Assembly (NCBI GenBank): GCA_013407085.1
Contig: JACCGJ010018394.1
Span: 38,263 to 102,262, forward strand
Reading direction: 5' to 3'
Length of the DNA: 64,000 nt
DNA from: Atriophallophorus winterbourni
Lineage: Eukaryota > Platyhelminthes > Trematoda > Plagiorchiida > Microphallidae
In this document: one piece after another, positions 43,973 through 55,680 of the stretch
Numbering within the stretch: position 1 is the stretch's first letter
Layout of the letters: each line of letters starts with the position of its first letter
Notes under the pieces: generated by a model
Databases searched by the model: none
Told to the model about the DNA's origin: nothing
The model's input: the letters and a program-made list of their open reading frames with translations, nothing else
Made by a program: the position numbers and the translations under genes

Positions 43973-46010
43973 AACCACATAAGTATTCTCAGAGTTCACT
44001 CTGTGACTCTAAGTAAACGAAGGAATTGAGATTGATCATGCGCTTTATTCTTTTCATTGTTTACTCAGACACATTATTCTCTATTCAAACAGCCTCTCTA
44101 ATTATTGATAAATTTAAAACAACAGTTGTATAAACTTGGTACTATCAATCCGTAATTATCAGTGAATATCAAAAAATATAATTTTACCACTCATTTAATG
44201 TTCAATTGCATGTGGACCGTGATCATGCTCACCATAAGTGATACACATTTGTAAACAATTAAATGCACTAAGCTTCATCCACATAGGTGTTTACATCTGA
44301 TTAGACTTGTTTGTTGTGTATGCACACACACAACGGCACTGTTGATAACATTAACAAAGTTGAACTTTGGCTTACTGATTTATAGTCTGAATCTTATTCA
44401 ACTGATCAAATCAATGGAAATGTGCAGTATTGGCAGTGCTTTTATTCCATATAATACAACCGGTTTCTGGCAGTTCAAAGTCATCAGTTGGAGACAATAA
44501 AATTAGTCATTGTGAACCCTAAAACAAATCGGCTTAGTCAAACCTTGATTCAAATAGATCCACTACATCAAATTTATTGAATCGAGCAGAATTTCTTAGA
44601 ACATATCTAAACTGAATACAAACGGAGCTTTTCTTTTTCTTTTTGTTTGTGCAATTATTGACAAAAATATTAAACTAAAACATGATTTTATAACAGGAAT
44701 CGCAGCTACTTGGCAACGTTTGATTAATTTTTTGATATTCAATTTCTCATATCTTCAGAACAAAGATTTTTGTGTCAATCGAAATTTGTATTAAGTTTGA
44801 TCTCCGTATTTTCGCGTTTTATTGCGTACGATATTTAATCGACAGATTCAGTGAATGAGTCAGACAGATCAAAGTCATTTCATCCGATAGTGCACACCAT
44901 CGCCAAATATGTTTTTTGCCTTCTGGACATTCTGATCAACACAACGCCAATATTTAGTTCCTTATTGGGGAAATAAAAAAATTAGGAATCCTATGGTTCT
45001 TTAACCATTCCGATGACTATTTAACCGACAAAGCTCTTTTGGACTTTGAGTCGGGATTGACAATGTCAATAGTGTTGTAATGAGTTCTTCACAATGTTTT
45101 TTTCATAATTTTGTATGGGTAAATTAAACCGATGACAAATATATCACCTCAACAAATACAGCAATTTTATTCTTCTTAGTTTGGTTAATTGTACTTTTTA
45201 CACCGGCAGGGGTGTTGTGACCTGAATAGTTTATTCGAGGTTTCAAAAGTATCTATGGATACGTAAGTTCAACAATTCACTGCTTTCAGTGATCATAAAA
45301 ACTCGGTTTCGTAAAATAGTAAAATAAATATAGTTGCAACTAAACACAGTCTGCTGAGAATTTGAATTCAAGTATGAAGAAAATTGTTTTCTTATTTGCT
45401 CTGAAGTTTCTTTACACACATGGAATTAGTAAGTCCGTTTATATCACAAATGCAAATTTGGGTGAATTTTTAACAATTATTTTTCATTAAGTCGAATGCA
45501 TTTTGATAACACATCCTCACTTGTTACATTGTTTTTTAATAGATCTCGTGAAATATAGAGTGTTGGTTTTGAATGAACGATATCATTCGTGTTATAAGTA
45601 TAACAAAACAATACGAAGCCCAACACAATTTTAAGTTGTTTTTATCTATTTCTTGCTTTGCCTGACTATCGATATGATCGCAGAAATGCAACATGTCCAA
45701 AATGTTACAGTAATATCAAATAAATACCCACTTCCAGGATATGTAAAATATAATATAATTAAAGAAATTATAATATAATATAACTAGTTCATCGAAATAT
45801 TGGGGAGAAACACGCAGAAATAATAAAAATCCTATAAGCTCTGTAATAACCTAGCTGTGTTTTTAAAGGAAGATTTAGACGCCCGGTCATCCTTAATAAT
45901 ATGGAATATATTTAAACATTGATCCCAAAAATCTTGAAAAAATAATCAAAACTTCTGCAATCGAGGTGTATAAATTAAGAATAAGTTATTTTTGCCAGCT
46001 TCACTTTAAA
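43973..46010. other. No gene seen
   Basis: AT-rich. About 45035-45110 resembles the sequence preceding the exon at 56154 (GACAATGTCA block), possibly a shared old repeat. Confidence 0.4.
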
Positions 46011-46140
46011 TTCAAGATTCAAGATTTATGGTTGAAAAAGCTATTATCTTTACAATAACCATAAATTTGAACTATAGGTACAAATTGATATATATTCAAA
46101 TAAAATCAAAATCAATTGGACGAAGATAGTTTATTAATAG
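46011..46140 (-). mobile_element. 3' end of a LINE D-type element
   Basis: The minus-strand 3' tail (AAATCTTGAATCTTGAA) and the adjacent sequence match the tail of D. Only the last about 130 bp are present. Confidence 0.6.
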
Positions 46141-46299
46141 ATGGTGGCAAAAGTTTCATTAGTTCTCATTTAATCGTCAAGTTTCGTGTTTGCAAATAAG
46201 AATAATTCAGATAGAAACGTCCGTGAAACATACCTGCGTACTTGAAAAGAAGAGGAAGAAAATGATTTTATTATTGTTCACGATGTTTCAGCAATGTTA

Positions 46300-46659
46300 T
46301 CAATTCAACCATACAATAATTCTGTTCAAAAATGGCAAGTAAACTTTGTAAGCGTGAGAATTGAATGTCAAAATAAACACTGTCAGTCGCCTTCTTAGAT
46401 CAAGAGTAACTTTCGATTGATCAACCAAAATCTTAGGGACCAAAGGATTCCTGATTTTTCCAGTCCTTGATTTAAGGACCAGATATTGTCTTCGCAAAGA
46501 TGAAAACGATTTGCAAGCCAGGGAGGGGGCCTCATGCAGAGGGCGTGTATTTTCGGACAAAGTGGCTTTGACCAATCTGGTAGATTCAGAGAAGTGTTGA
46601 TCGACGATCGTATCTTCCATTAATTCGTTGGAGGGATAGCTCAGTCTTGTGATAACCAT
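46300..46659 (-). other. Unrecognised open frame of 119 codons
   Basis: An open minus-strand frame including ELMEDTIVDQHFSESTRLVK, and a basic region with SLRRQYLVLKSRTGKIR. No domain recognised and no convincing splice sites. It could be an exon or chance. Confidence 0.2.
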
Positions 46660-46778
46660 AAAGCTTATTCTGATGAATAGGAATTCCTTTTCAAAACATT
46701 ATAAAACATTATAAATCTAATGCCTGTCAAATGTATTTCGAAGTTATGTTTATCTTGCAATAATTTATTTTTGTCTCG

Positions 46779-46781
<3 letters not shown>

Positions 46782-46811
<30 letters not shown>
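46782..46811. repeat. AT dinucleotide repeat
   Basis: (TA)n just upstream of a candidate exon acceptor. Confidence 0.9.
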
Positions 46812-46813
<2 letters not shown>

Positions 46814-46855
46814 TTCAAAAATCATTCAATCTAACTTTTCTCGAAATTCATATAG

Positions 46856-47004
46856 CTGTTTCGGAAATGAATTTGACGTTAAGCGGAGATGGGCCTATAA
46901 CAAAGGTGTTTCCCACAGCAGCAGAAGTTCGAACCAGCATCCCCGTTATATATTACCGCATGCTTATACCACAAGGTCTAACAGTCACAATATATAAAAA
47001 TTCG
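46856..47004 (+). CDS. Candidate exon, unrecognised protein
   Basis: 149 nt between an acceptor (TTCATATAG/CTG) and a donor (AATTCG/GTAAAT). Two nucleotides complete a codon, then 49 codons are open (SEMNLTLSGDGP, PTAAEVRTSIPVIYYRM, GLTVTIYKNS). Entry and exit phases equal those of the exon at 56154-56338, so it could belong to the same gene or to a repeated domain. No family recognised. Confidence 0.4.
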
Positions 47005-47614
47005 GTAAATCGATTGTGGACATTCATTTGTTTTTGTTTACATGAACCAGGGCGCGCGGTGAGCGAAATGGTTCGGATTTGATTTTGTTTTGTACTACGT
47101 CAAACATTTCGGAAGCTTATTATAAAAATTACGTTTCATATATATAATTATACATTTCATGCGTATTTTAAGTGATTGTATGTTTTTTACTAACAATATA
47201 CAGCCAGGGGGTAGAAAGGCGGTACTTCCGATTTGCCTGATTCTTTGACTTGTTCGTGATGATTTCTAGATCAAATACCATGCTGATTAAAGCAGTATTT
47301 GGTGATTAAATTCGCAGTTTTGAATGAGCAACGATGGTTGAATTTTTGAAATGTATATGCACAAAATACTCAGTCTTAACAAGCAGTGGATGCCTGACGT
47401 ATTTCAGAAGCGGTAGCCGGTAACAGTCCGCGGTCTCCTGATCTACCACTCCGCTATCAGGTCTTCACAAGAGTACGACGCTTTTCGAGCAGATGAACGC
47501 AATGGGCTTTGGTTATAGTTGTTCAATTTGGTCTTCGGAAAAATAATTCTTGTTTTAGAGTTCGCATCGGTAACTTGTTGCTTCAAATCTCAAAGAAAAG
47601 TTCATCGAAAGTAA
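47005..47614. other. No gene seen; tRNA-like A box on the minus strand
   Basis: Near 47450-47466 the minus strand reads TAGCGGAGTGGTAGA, a good pol III A box. No cloverleaf could be built around it. It may be a SINE head remnant. Confidence 0.35.
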
Positions 47615-47659
47615 GCAATGGACTCGATTTTCGCTCTCATTAGAGCTCCGCAGCAGTGC
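47615..47659 (-). ncRNA. Hammerhead ribozyme, SINE type (one core change)
   Basis: GCACUG-CUGCGGA, stem II GCUC/GAGC with loop UAAUGA, GAAA, stem III near-palindrome ending in GAGUC, then CAUUGC. A6 of the core is C; the rest is kept. Confidence 0.65.
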
Positions 47660-47718
47660 ATATACATATTAACGCATCTGATCAACATCAAGTCAATCAC
47701 GTTGTCCAAATCCGGATC

Positions 47719-47766
47719 CAGTCATGGATGAGCTCTAATGTGATCGAAACGTTGATTTCAGTGCTT
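47719..47766 (+). ncRNA. Degenerate SINE-type hammerhead in inverted orientation
   Basis: GGATGAGCTCTAATG, then GATCGAAACG and TTTCAGTGCTTC match the SINE-type motif on the opposite strand, about 60 bp from the copy at 47615-47659. Core and cleavage site are damaged. Confidence 0.5.
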
Positions 47767-48340
47767 CATTTTTTTGTAAAAAATGATTCAACAAAGGACT
47801 GAAGAAAATATCGCGGATCGATTTAAATAGGGCACAACATTGCGTATGAAATTGAGAGATTCCTATGTGCGCACTTGTCGGCGGCAAATTTGTTTCGATC
47901 TCCATTGAATCGTACTTGCTATGAATACATAGGCTTCAACACAGCAACCCGGATGGGCGTTCTTGGTATATTAAACGAAAAATCTTATATTACATTGAGA
48001 AAATATCCTTTAGGCACATAATCTGTTGACGTGAAAAGATGAATTGTTCCATTTAAATATATACAAAATTTTAACTTGGAGATACATTTTATAAATTGTT
48101 AGTCGGTGATTAAAAATCTAAAACATTATTGATCTATTTGATGAGATAAATTGACATGTTCATTAACTGTCTAACATCAAAAAGTTTTCATAAAGAAACA
48201 AGATAAGTGATTGTCGATAAAGGGAGTTAGCCGGATGTTTTGGTTATCGAAAAATATGTTTCCTCACATTCAGTTCATAACCAAAGTTTATATTTTATAA
48301 AAGTGTTTAGTTTTTCATCTTCTTTTCTTCTTCTGCATAG

Positions 48341-48488
48341 ATGTCAGTGGGTTGTCTCATCTAAGCCGAATCACAATCGGTTCGATGACATATTCCAGCC
48401 ATTGTCAACAACCGACAAGCATTTGTTAAGTTGTAGCAAAGACTGTTGCCGCAAGGGCATTCCGTATGCACATTATCATTATGGATAA
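48341..48488 (+). CDS. Cys-rich candidate exon, WSC-like
   Basis: Follows a very good pyrimidine tract and acceptor (TTCTTCTGCATAG/ATG). One nucleotide completes a codon, then CQWVVSSKPNHNRFDD and LLSCSKDCCRKGIPYAHYHY. The SCxxDCxxKGxxYAxxxYG spacing resembles a WSC carbohydrate-binding domain, found in polycystin-like and surface proteins. An in-frame TAA falls 1 nt before a donor-like GTACAC, so the copy may be a pseudo-exon or terminal. Confidence 0.35.
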
Positions 48489-49884
48489 GGTACACATCGC
48501 AGCAAGCCGTTGTGTTCTACACTTCCAAAGCTTCAAAGAATAACCTCTCGTTTTGGCATTCGTCATCCCGTTACCATACTCTCCTAGCAAGCTTTGCCTG
48601 GTCACCAGCAAATCATATCGAATTCGGCTATACTCGAGCGGGAACAATTCGAGTTTCGCTCGACGCTCTTTATAGCACGACCCAATGTTGTTGCAAGGCA
48701 TTGTTTTCGCTTTAGAGCATTAGACTCTCCCGTAGATATGGGGTAGACCTCTGGAAATCCAAAAGGAAACATATGACAGATAATGTGCATTGAAAGCCCG
48801 ATATACATGAAGTAACGTCTAAACAAGAATGATCTTTTAAAATTTGGTGCCAAAATATTTTGCGGTAACACAAAATTTGGAACTTTTACAACACGAAAAT
48901 ATCCTGATAACTTCGATAGAATCAACAATTTACTTAGAAAGAAAACCATATCGGGAATCCTTTTTGCTCAATGAATAAAATAATAATTTTAATGTTTTGT
49001 AGCTTGGAACATCAAATTAGCTGTATTTCGGAATGTACATTTAATCTCCAGACAATTCATACAATGTTTATCGAAATTCTGCCATTATTTGCTTTATAAT
49101 TCACGATAATTGAAATTCCAAAAATCCACGGTTTTGACATTCTTGATAACCAATCCGTAGACAAATGGAGACCTCGGATTTTATGATGCTCAGCATAATC
49201 GATTTTTTGCGTCGGAATTTGAACATAACCAAATGAAATTCACCGTTGGCCGTGACATATGCGCGATCGTTACACGAAATGACGAAATATCCCCATTGGT
49301 TTTCACATTGAATGCTGAATCAGGTTGGTTACAGTCCAATCATATGTTATTCCCTGGAGACTTTCATGTGAATCATTAAAAATAGTGAAGCTCGAAAATT
49401 ATCGAATAAATGTTGTTTGGAAATTTGAATTTGTTAGGACGGTTATTGAGATTCCTAGCTGAATGATGTTCCAGGACTAGAAATATAGTCGTTTCTAGTA
49501 TCCTTTAAATAATTTTTCAGATGGAAATACACAATCACAAAACTGAGGTATTAAAAATTTGGGTTCCCACCGAGTAGCAACAATTGATATTATTGCTTAC
49601 TTGATCAATCAGTTGTTCTAATTTTTGTGTTGTTCCGCTTTGCATCACAATGTGTGACACACGGATACAAATTTTCCGATCTCCTTTAAAACCAACCTCC
49701 CATAAAGACTCGATCGAAACACATTATACAGCCTTCCAGAATGTTTTCATATCATAGATCTTTCAACATCAAGATACCTTTGCCAATAGAAACTGCTCAG
49801 TGATATGATGTGCACATTCATGCGAGTATTTTATGTGCAAATTGAACACTATTCGTTGTCCTTTAGCATGAGTTTCAAAATCCC
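48489..49884. other. No gene seen
   Basis: AT-rich sequence without supported features. Confidence 0.4.
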
Positions 49885-50360
49885 ATTTTATAGAATTTAT
49901 GGTCACAAAAAGCGCATAGTTTCACAATTACTATATCATAGTAAATATCCGTTCAGGAAAAAGGTATAGAATAAACATGTAATGTCAAGTATAGTCCAGT
50001 TGAATACTTACCATGAGTCAATACGCATGTGTCGTTACATCGTTATGCAACAAAAAAGTATCCTAATTTCGAATGAAAGTTTCGTTGCTGGGAGCGATGA
50101 CAAGAGTTTCGGGGAGGCATTTTAAAGGAAACAGACACGTACACAATTTAAATATCGGCGACAGCTGATACGGGATTGGGTAATCTGTAGTGTCTTTAAG
50201 TGGCTGCGTGTATGTCGTGACTCACGGTATTCGAATAAATGTTTTAAAGGATGATGTGGTGTACTTACTGCTTTGTATGTTAGTATCACATCACTTTGAA
50301 AGCTTCTTGGAAGGGGAAATTAAAATTTCGAAGATTTTCGAATGAAGCTTTGTCCTTCTT
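49885..50360 (-). pseudogene. 3' end of a LINE C-type element
   Basis: Follows the C 3' region collinearly (TTTATGGTCACAAAAAGC, CATATCATAGTAAATA-like, the AATATCGGCGACA block, and the TTTTAAAGGATGATG block). It covers the 3' UTR and the last RT codons, heavily diverged. Confidence 0.7.
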
Positions 50361-51429
50361 CTTTTTAGTTCTTTGGACCAAATTAATTAATCATAAGTCG
50401 CAGAATGCAAAGGTAGCATGAAACCTTTCAAGGATTAAAACATGTGTACCTGAACATCTGTTGGTCGTTTAACGTATCGAAACAATGTGTAGTCAATGAG
50501 TTCACTTCCATTTGGAGTCATCAACCGGAATGTATCAATGATTGTCTCACTGTTAACAAAATGTGTTTAATAAACATTTTTTCGAATAACTGGTAATTTG
50601 ATTCTTTTTTGCAAAACAATTTTGAGCATATGCATGCACATTAATATTTACATTTTATTTTTCCAGGTTCAGGTCACTGTGAGTTATACTTGAATTCAAC
50701 TTGCGTTTAAACATTGAGGTTTAGATTAATTCTATTGAAAAAAGTAATAAAAACATAATTGTGTCTATTTTTCCAGCATGCGAGTTTGACAATTTAGTTT
50801 AGAAACTCCACTTTTATGCTTTCATCCCATGAAATTTCTTTGACTTCTATCGCTATATTTATAATAAAATAATGTGCCGGATTCGGCATGCTTAAAAAGG
50901 AAACCAATGGAAACACGTAAGCCCATGCAAATTTTATCGAATCGGAGTAACAAGCTTGAAATAGTCTAGCTTCGAAGATGATAATCCGACGATCTACTCT
51001 AGCTCGATAACGAAATGTCCAACCGCTGCAATGCTAGGCGAGCAAACACAGAATATGTAACGCATAAAACATATACAGATAGTCATTTCAACTTCATCTT
51101 TTATAAAACAAAAACTGATTTAGTGTACAATAATCAATCAATCATTGACAGCTCTTTGTTAGAACTGTTGTATTTATAAATTTTCACCGTCTATATGTAT
51201 TGAAAAAATCATTTAACAGATACTGTACTTGAAACTGATTTACCTTTTGACCATCTAAAAAATTTTAATTCAAACAAAATAAATTGCATGTGTTCAATCA
51301 CCCTATTTCATGGATATGCCTCGCCAGAAATTAATCGATCCGAAAATTAAATTTGCCTATCCTTGGGAACGCGCTGCTCGAATCGAGCTGCGTTTGGAGA
51401 TTGAAAACCTGGTGCTAAAAATGTACGAA
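50361..51429. other. No gene seen
   Basis: AT-rich flank of the Penelope-like element. Target site for that insertion at its right edge. Confidence 0.4.
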
Positions 51430-51443
51430 CGAAGTGTACTCTC

Positions 51444-51721
51444 GAAAATAGAGTTTGAAATGAATCGGTTATAGTAAGTTTTTGGTAACGTTTCGCTTCT
51501 GAACACAGAAGCTTCGTCAGACCAAGGGTGTCGGTACGAACAGTGTTCAGGTATAAATGGCATTCTCTTGACCAATCCTGAGTTCACTAAGCTACACAGG
51601 GGAGATCAAGATAATTGATCACAACTCCTAATTGCTGTGTTCATCCCTAATTGTTTATTAATTGTTCAGGTCAGCGTATGCCGACACACTGCTTACGTAA
51701 TCATGTGCGTATTAGGTGTGA
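51444..51721. repeat. Penelope terminal repeat, 3' side
   Basis: Reverse complement of 53670-53956 with few differences. It carries an intact hammerhead on the minus strand. Confidence 0.88.
51482..51525 (-). ncRNA. Hammerhead ribozyme, Penelope type (intact core)
   Basis: Stem I UUGGU/ACCAA, core CUGACGA, a perfect 7-bp stem II GCUUCUG/CAGAAGC with loop UGUU, GAAA, then stem III ACGU (two pairs, only formable as a dimer) and cleavage after GUU. Such minimal stem III hammerheads are known from Penelope-like elements. Confidence 0.82.
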
Positions 51722-53475
51722 TGTTCGTTAAACCTAATCCGCTGCAAAACCGAACGCCAGATTGTTGAGATATCCGCCCCATCCACCTTGTTCACCGCAT
51801 TCGCCCCAGCCATTGTTATTTCAACAGCCTCGGCGTCAAGTCTTTCCCTATAAGATTTCACACCCCGTCTTATCACTTTCACGTTATCAAGATCTACGCT
51901 GTGTCCAGTGTCTAGCACGTGTTCAGCTAGGGCCGAATCCCGAATCAGTGATTGATATTCACTGGGATTGCGGGGTCGCTTTCCCACTCGTTTCCTGTGT
52001 TCGTTTAACCTAGTGCAGAGTTCTCTAGACGTTTGCCCAATGTAAACACCCGCGCAACCCTTGCAGTTGATTTGGTAGATGCAGTTCGTCGCACAACCTA
52101 AAGGAGTCTTATCTTTGAGATGCATTAATACGGAGCGGAGAGTTCTACCTGCCTTATATGTTACTCTAATACCTGCGCTATTCAAGAGTCGACTTATTCC
52201 TTCGGAGGCGCTTTTGACATACGGTAGAGATACCGTAGCTCGCCAAACCTTTTCCGTCTTCGGTTGCGGATATTTAACTCGGTTCAATTGGCGTTTAATT
52301 AAGCTCTTGGGGTACCCATGATTTGCAAGTCGGCGACTGACTTCTTCATGAGCTCGTCTCTTATCTGCATCATCGCTGCAGAGGCGGTCAACCTTGTAGA
52401 ATAGCGATTTTGCTATGGACTGAAATACCCTTTTAGGGTGCGCAGATGTGAATCTCAAAATGGCATCCGTGTCGATAGGCTTACGATATACCGTTGTTCT
52501 TATCTTGCCGTTGTCTTTTTGCGCGAGACAGTCCAAGAACGGAAGTGTCCCTTCCGTAGACTCGGTTTCCTTTGTGACCTGGATTTTTGGATTCAAACTA
52601 TTGAGATAACTATGAAATGCTTCTAGTCTGTTTCGCTTTATGATGACGAATGTATCGTCGACATAGCGCCACCATATTTTTGGTTTCAACGCTTCGTTTC
52701 TCAAAGCTATCTCTTCGAAGTGCTCCATGTACATATTCGCTAGCACTGGAGAAATGGGTGAGCCCATCGCTAAACCATCGTTTTGCTTGTATAGCTGTCC
52801 ATTAAATAAGAAGTGGTTCATATTTAGACAAATTGCTACACCGTTGATGATTTGTTGTACACTCAAGTTGGTACGATCCTTCAGGGTCATATCGGAGTTG
52901 AGTGATTTCCTCACTAATTCTAAAGCGCTTGTAGTGTCAACATTCGTGAACAAGGAGCTTACGTCAAAACTAACCATCATCTCATCCTCCCCAATTGTTA
53001 CGGTACTTAAGCGACGAACAAAATCAAACGAGTTCTTAATAAAAGAATTCGTGTTACCAACTAATGGTTTCAAAAGCTGAGCAAGGTGCTTAGCCAATTC
53101 GTGTGTTGGGGATCCAATGCCGTCTACAATGGGCCTTAAGGGAATGCCTGCCTTATGTATCTTCGGGAGTCCATAGAACCTGGGTGTCTGAGCAGATTTT
53201 GGGTAGAGCATGAACCATAATCTTTGACCAAGGTTTTCCTTAATTCCTCGCAGGTATCTTGAAACAACCCTCTTACGGTTATTCATAATGGTCGTAGCTC
53301 TAAGGTTGTCAATAACCTGATACGGACCTTCAGCAAGGTGTGACTCTGCCTTATCTCTATAATCACTTTTAGAAAGAATCACAGTTGCCTTGCCTTTATC
53401 TGCTTTAGTGATCACTATTCCCTCTTCTTTTCGCAATTTAAGAAGTGCTTGTTGTTCATCTCGAGTAAGGTTCAT
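51712..53475 (-). CDS. Penelope-like reverse transcriptase with GIY-YIG endonuclease (587 aa)
   Basis: Residues about 18-45 hold the conserved KADKGKATVILSKSDY block. RT motifs follow: FYGLPKIHKAGIPLRPIV, VSFDVSSLFTNV, GLAMGSPISPVLANMYM, the catalytic YVDD in WWRYVDDTFVI, and LPFLDCLAQ. A long linker with VDRLCSDD follows. The C-terminal GIY-YIG nuclease (residues about 465-585) has CIYQINCKGCAGVYIGQT, RLNEHRKR and ALAEHVLDTGHSVD. The reading frame really extends upstream of the first Met (NQLPENQANALRNG and more). It is interrupted near 53585 by a one-base frame change that separates it from KIFGKGFK-like N-terminal codons (53750-53590), so this copy is probably just broken. Confidence 0.93.
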   Translation of the reverse strand: MNLTRDEQQALLKLRKEEGIVITKADKGKATVILSKSDYRDKAESHLAEGPYQVIDNLRATTIMNNRKRVVSRYLRGIKENLGQRLWFMLYPKSAQTPRFYGLPKIHKAGIPLRPIVDGIGSPTHELAKHLAQLLKPLVGNTNSFIKNSFDFVRRLSTVTIGEDEMMVSFDVSSLFTNVDTTSALELVRKSLNSDMTLKDRTNLSVQQIINGVAICLNMNHFLFNGQLYKQNDGLAMGSPISPVLANMYMEHFEEIALRNEALKPKIWWRYVDDTFVIIKRNRLEAFHSYLNSLNPKIQVTKETESTEGTLPFLDCLAQKDNGKIRTTVYRKPIDTDAILRFTSAHPKRVFQSIAKSLFYKVDRLCSDDADKRRAHEEVSRRLANHGYPKSLIKRQLNRVKYPQPKTEKVWRATVSLPYVKSASEGISRLLNSAGIRVTYKAGRTLRSVLMHLKDKTPLGCATNCIYQINCKGCAGVYIGQTSRELCTRLNEHRKRVGKRPRNPSEYQSLIRDSALAEHVLDTGHSVDLDNVKVIRRGVKSYRERLDAEAVEITMAGANAVNKVDGADISTIWRSVLQRIRFNEHHT

Positions 53476-53584
53476 CCTTTCTGGTTGTTGTTTTTTAATA
53501 ATACTAGATATACCGTTTCGTAGCGCATTTGCCTGATTTTCAGGTAGCTGGTTGAGGGCGGATTCTACGCACGGAATAACATCC

Positions 53585-53750
53585 TCAGCTTTTCAAGAAT
53601 TTTGTACTTAACGAGAAGTTTAAACCCTTTTCCAAAAATCTTTGTTCGGTTTGCGATAGCGGACATCACACATAATACGCACATGATTACGTAAGCAGTG
53701 TGTCGGCATACGCTGACCTGAACAATTAATAAACAATTAGGGATGAACAC
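53585..53750 (-). pseudogene. N-terminal part of the Penelope-like protein, frameshifted
   Basis: Codons beginning within the terminal repeat (MCVLCVMSAIANRTKIFGKG) run into FKLLVKYKILEK. A single missing base then moves them out of the frame that continues EDVIPCVESALNQLPE and on into the RT. A small intron is an alternative explanation, but no splice sites fit. Confidence 0.6.
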
Positions 53751-53956
53751 AGCAATTAGGAGTTGTGATCAATCATCTTGATCAATTATCTTGATCTCCC
53801 CTGTGTAGCTTAGTGAACTCAGGATTGGTCAAGAGAATGCCATTTATACCTGAACACTGTTCGTACCGACACCCTTGGTCTTACGAAGCTTCTGTGTTCA
53901 GAAGCGAAACGTTACCAAAAACTTACTATAACCGATTCATTGCAAACTCTATTTTC
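53670..53956. repeat. Penelope terminal repeat, 5' side
   Basis: Inverted copy of 51444-51721. The coding frame begins inside it. Confidence 0.88.
53875..53918 (+). ncRNA. Hammerhead motif, Penelope type (core mutated)
   Basis: Identical to the motif at 51482-51525 except CUUACGA for CUGACGA (essential G5 changed to U). Expected inactive. Confidence 0.75.
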
Positions 53957-54017
53957 ATGATTATGGACTCCCGATCGGTCTCGAATATATTCAAATACTT
54001 TGCCGAAGTGTACTCTC

Positions 54018-54774
54018 CTAATAAATGTGCAGATGAGCACAAAACATGATACTCAGATAAGTGACAGACAATGGGGCTAATAATTTGTAATACAATGACC
54101 TTATATTCAATAGAGATTCCGTTCTTAAATGAGGTAACACGAAACCCGAATTCATTTACTTGAATTGCCTTAAATTTAGTTTCAACTATATATGTAAATA
54201 AGAGAATTTGTGCCGTATTAACAAGAATTTATGGCAAAATAACAAAAAAAACACTTCTGTATTTTCAGTGCTGTCATAAGCAATTGCTTATAAACGAGAT
54301 GCTTGAAAACTATGAAACGATGAACATTTATTAATTTGAAATTATTGTAGTCAATTTCTATGTACTTTGATATAACTTGATGTTATAATTATAATTTTCA
54401 ACAGATTCTGTCGACACTGACCAAAAAACAGGTAGGTTTCACAAAACGGGAACTTTTTCATTGGCTTGTCAATTTTAAGATTGTAGATTAGCACAAACGA
54501 AGATATTGTTTAGACATGGAACAGTAACGTCTAATAAAATTTAGTGATAGATTATATTTTTGTCAAACGCACAAAACAAACACAAGCCTGGTGTTGTTTA
54601 CCCTTATCAAACGTGCGAAATTACGCAAACCTTTGAGCACTTTGTAATTTCCAGTCACCATTGGACACCTTTGGTTCATCCAAGTATTCCACTCTGAGAA
54701 TTCACATTGCACATTACACATTATATGCACATGGGTAAATGTATAGCTTTGAACACGATTCACGATTTTATCGT
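54018..54774. other. No gene seen
   Basis: AT-rich spacer. Confidence 0.4.
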
Positions 54775-55680
54775 GAGATAAGCTAAATGATGCACAACAC
54801 CATTGGATATTCGTGTAAGGACGAAAAATATATAGAAAATTGAGGTTGTGAAGATCGACAATTATTGTATTTAGGAATTGAATTTTCCGGTATGATGGGA
54901 AAATATTCGTTATTATAAATATCGTATTAAGTAGCTTAATTAAGCTATATGATCGAGGTGTAAGGTGGAATTACTAAGCTTAAATATACCCAGTTTGTTC
55001 TTGAAAATGCATTCACTATATGATCTACCAAGTGTGACGGTGAGGAGTTCCATAAGAAACAAACGCGCACAGGGAATGAGAATCCGCTGCAGTTCCAATG
55101 AGAATGTGGTATATCCAATACGAATAAGTGAGTGTTTCTTATGGCTGGACCAGAGGCGAATTACAAGCCTCAGAGGATCAATATTTCATTTCAGTATTTT
55201 ATAGGTGAGGATTAAATCTCATCGCACTCGTGTGCGAGCCAGTGGATTCAAATTCAGAATCAATAGTCGATCATTATAATAGCATTTGGGAAGACAGCAA
55301 ACCAATTTATTTGCAATACAATAAATCCTCTGGAGCAGCTTGATGTACTTTTGTAACCAACTTGTCCAAACGTGAACTGACTAAACGAACAGTGGGTTTA
55401 TATACGTATTCAGGATCAGTGGAATGTTTCGAAGGGAAAACGTCCAAAAATACGTCAGAACAAACCTAACATGTGGCTAGCTCGGACATAGTCGCTTTTG
55501 TATTTCACACTGTTCTTCAGAATTTCACAAATCCTAACACATAGGTCCTTTTCTTCTGTTGTCCATTTCAGCTGTTGGGATCCAAACTTTTGTACAACGA
55601 GATATTTTTACCTATCTGCGTAAATTGGCACTTTCTGAAGTTGAATGGGAGCAAAAAACAAAATATTCGTGACGACATGC
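54775..55680 (-). pseudogene. 3' end of a LINE A-type element
   Basis: Collinear with 2850-3720 of A: a shared 3' UTR (ACAACACCATTGGATATTCG), the AAGGTGGAATTACTA block, the RT C-terminus and the IGKDF-type region near 55580-55640. Diverged by indels and stops. Confidence 0.75.

Larger units (their letters stand above)
51430..54017 (-). mobile_element. Near-complete Penelope-like element with inverted terminal repeats
   Basis: A 14-bp direct repeat CGAAGTGTACTCTC flanks it (51430-51443 and 54004-54017). Inside: an inverted terminal repeat of about 275 bp (51444-51721 with 53670-53956), one coding region on the minus strand, and a tail of about 47 bp (53957-54003) only at the 5' end of the coding strand. 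Penelope-like elements are known to carry terminal repeats in direct or inverted orientation, and hammerhead motifs within them. Confidence 0.9.

Noticed and set aside
47440..47470. Possible tRNA gene on the minus strand (A box TAGCGGAGTGGTAGA)
   Set aside because: No B box at the right distance and no cloverleaf; more likely a SINE remnant or chance.
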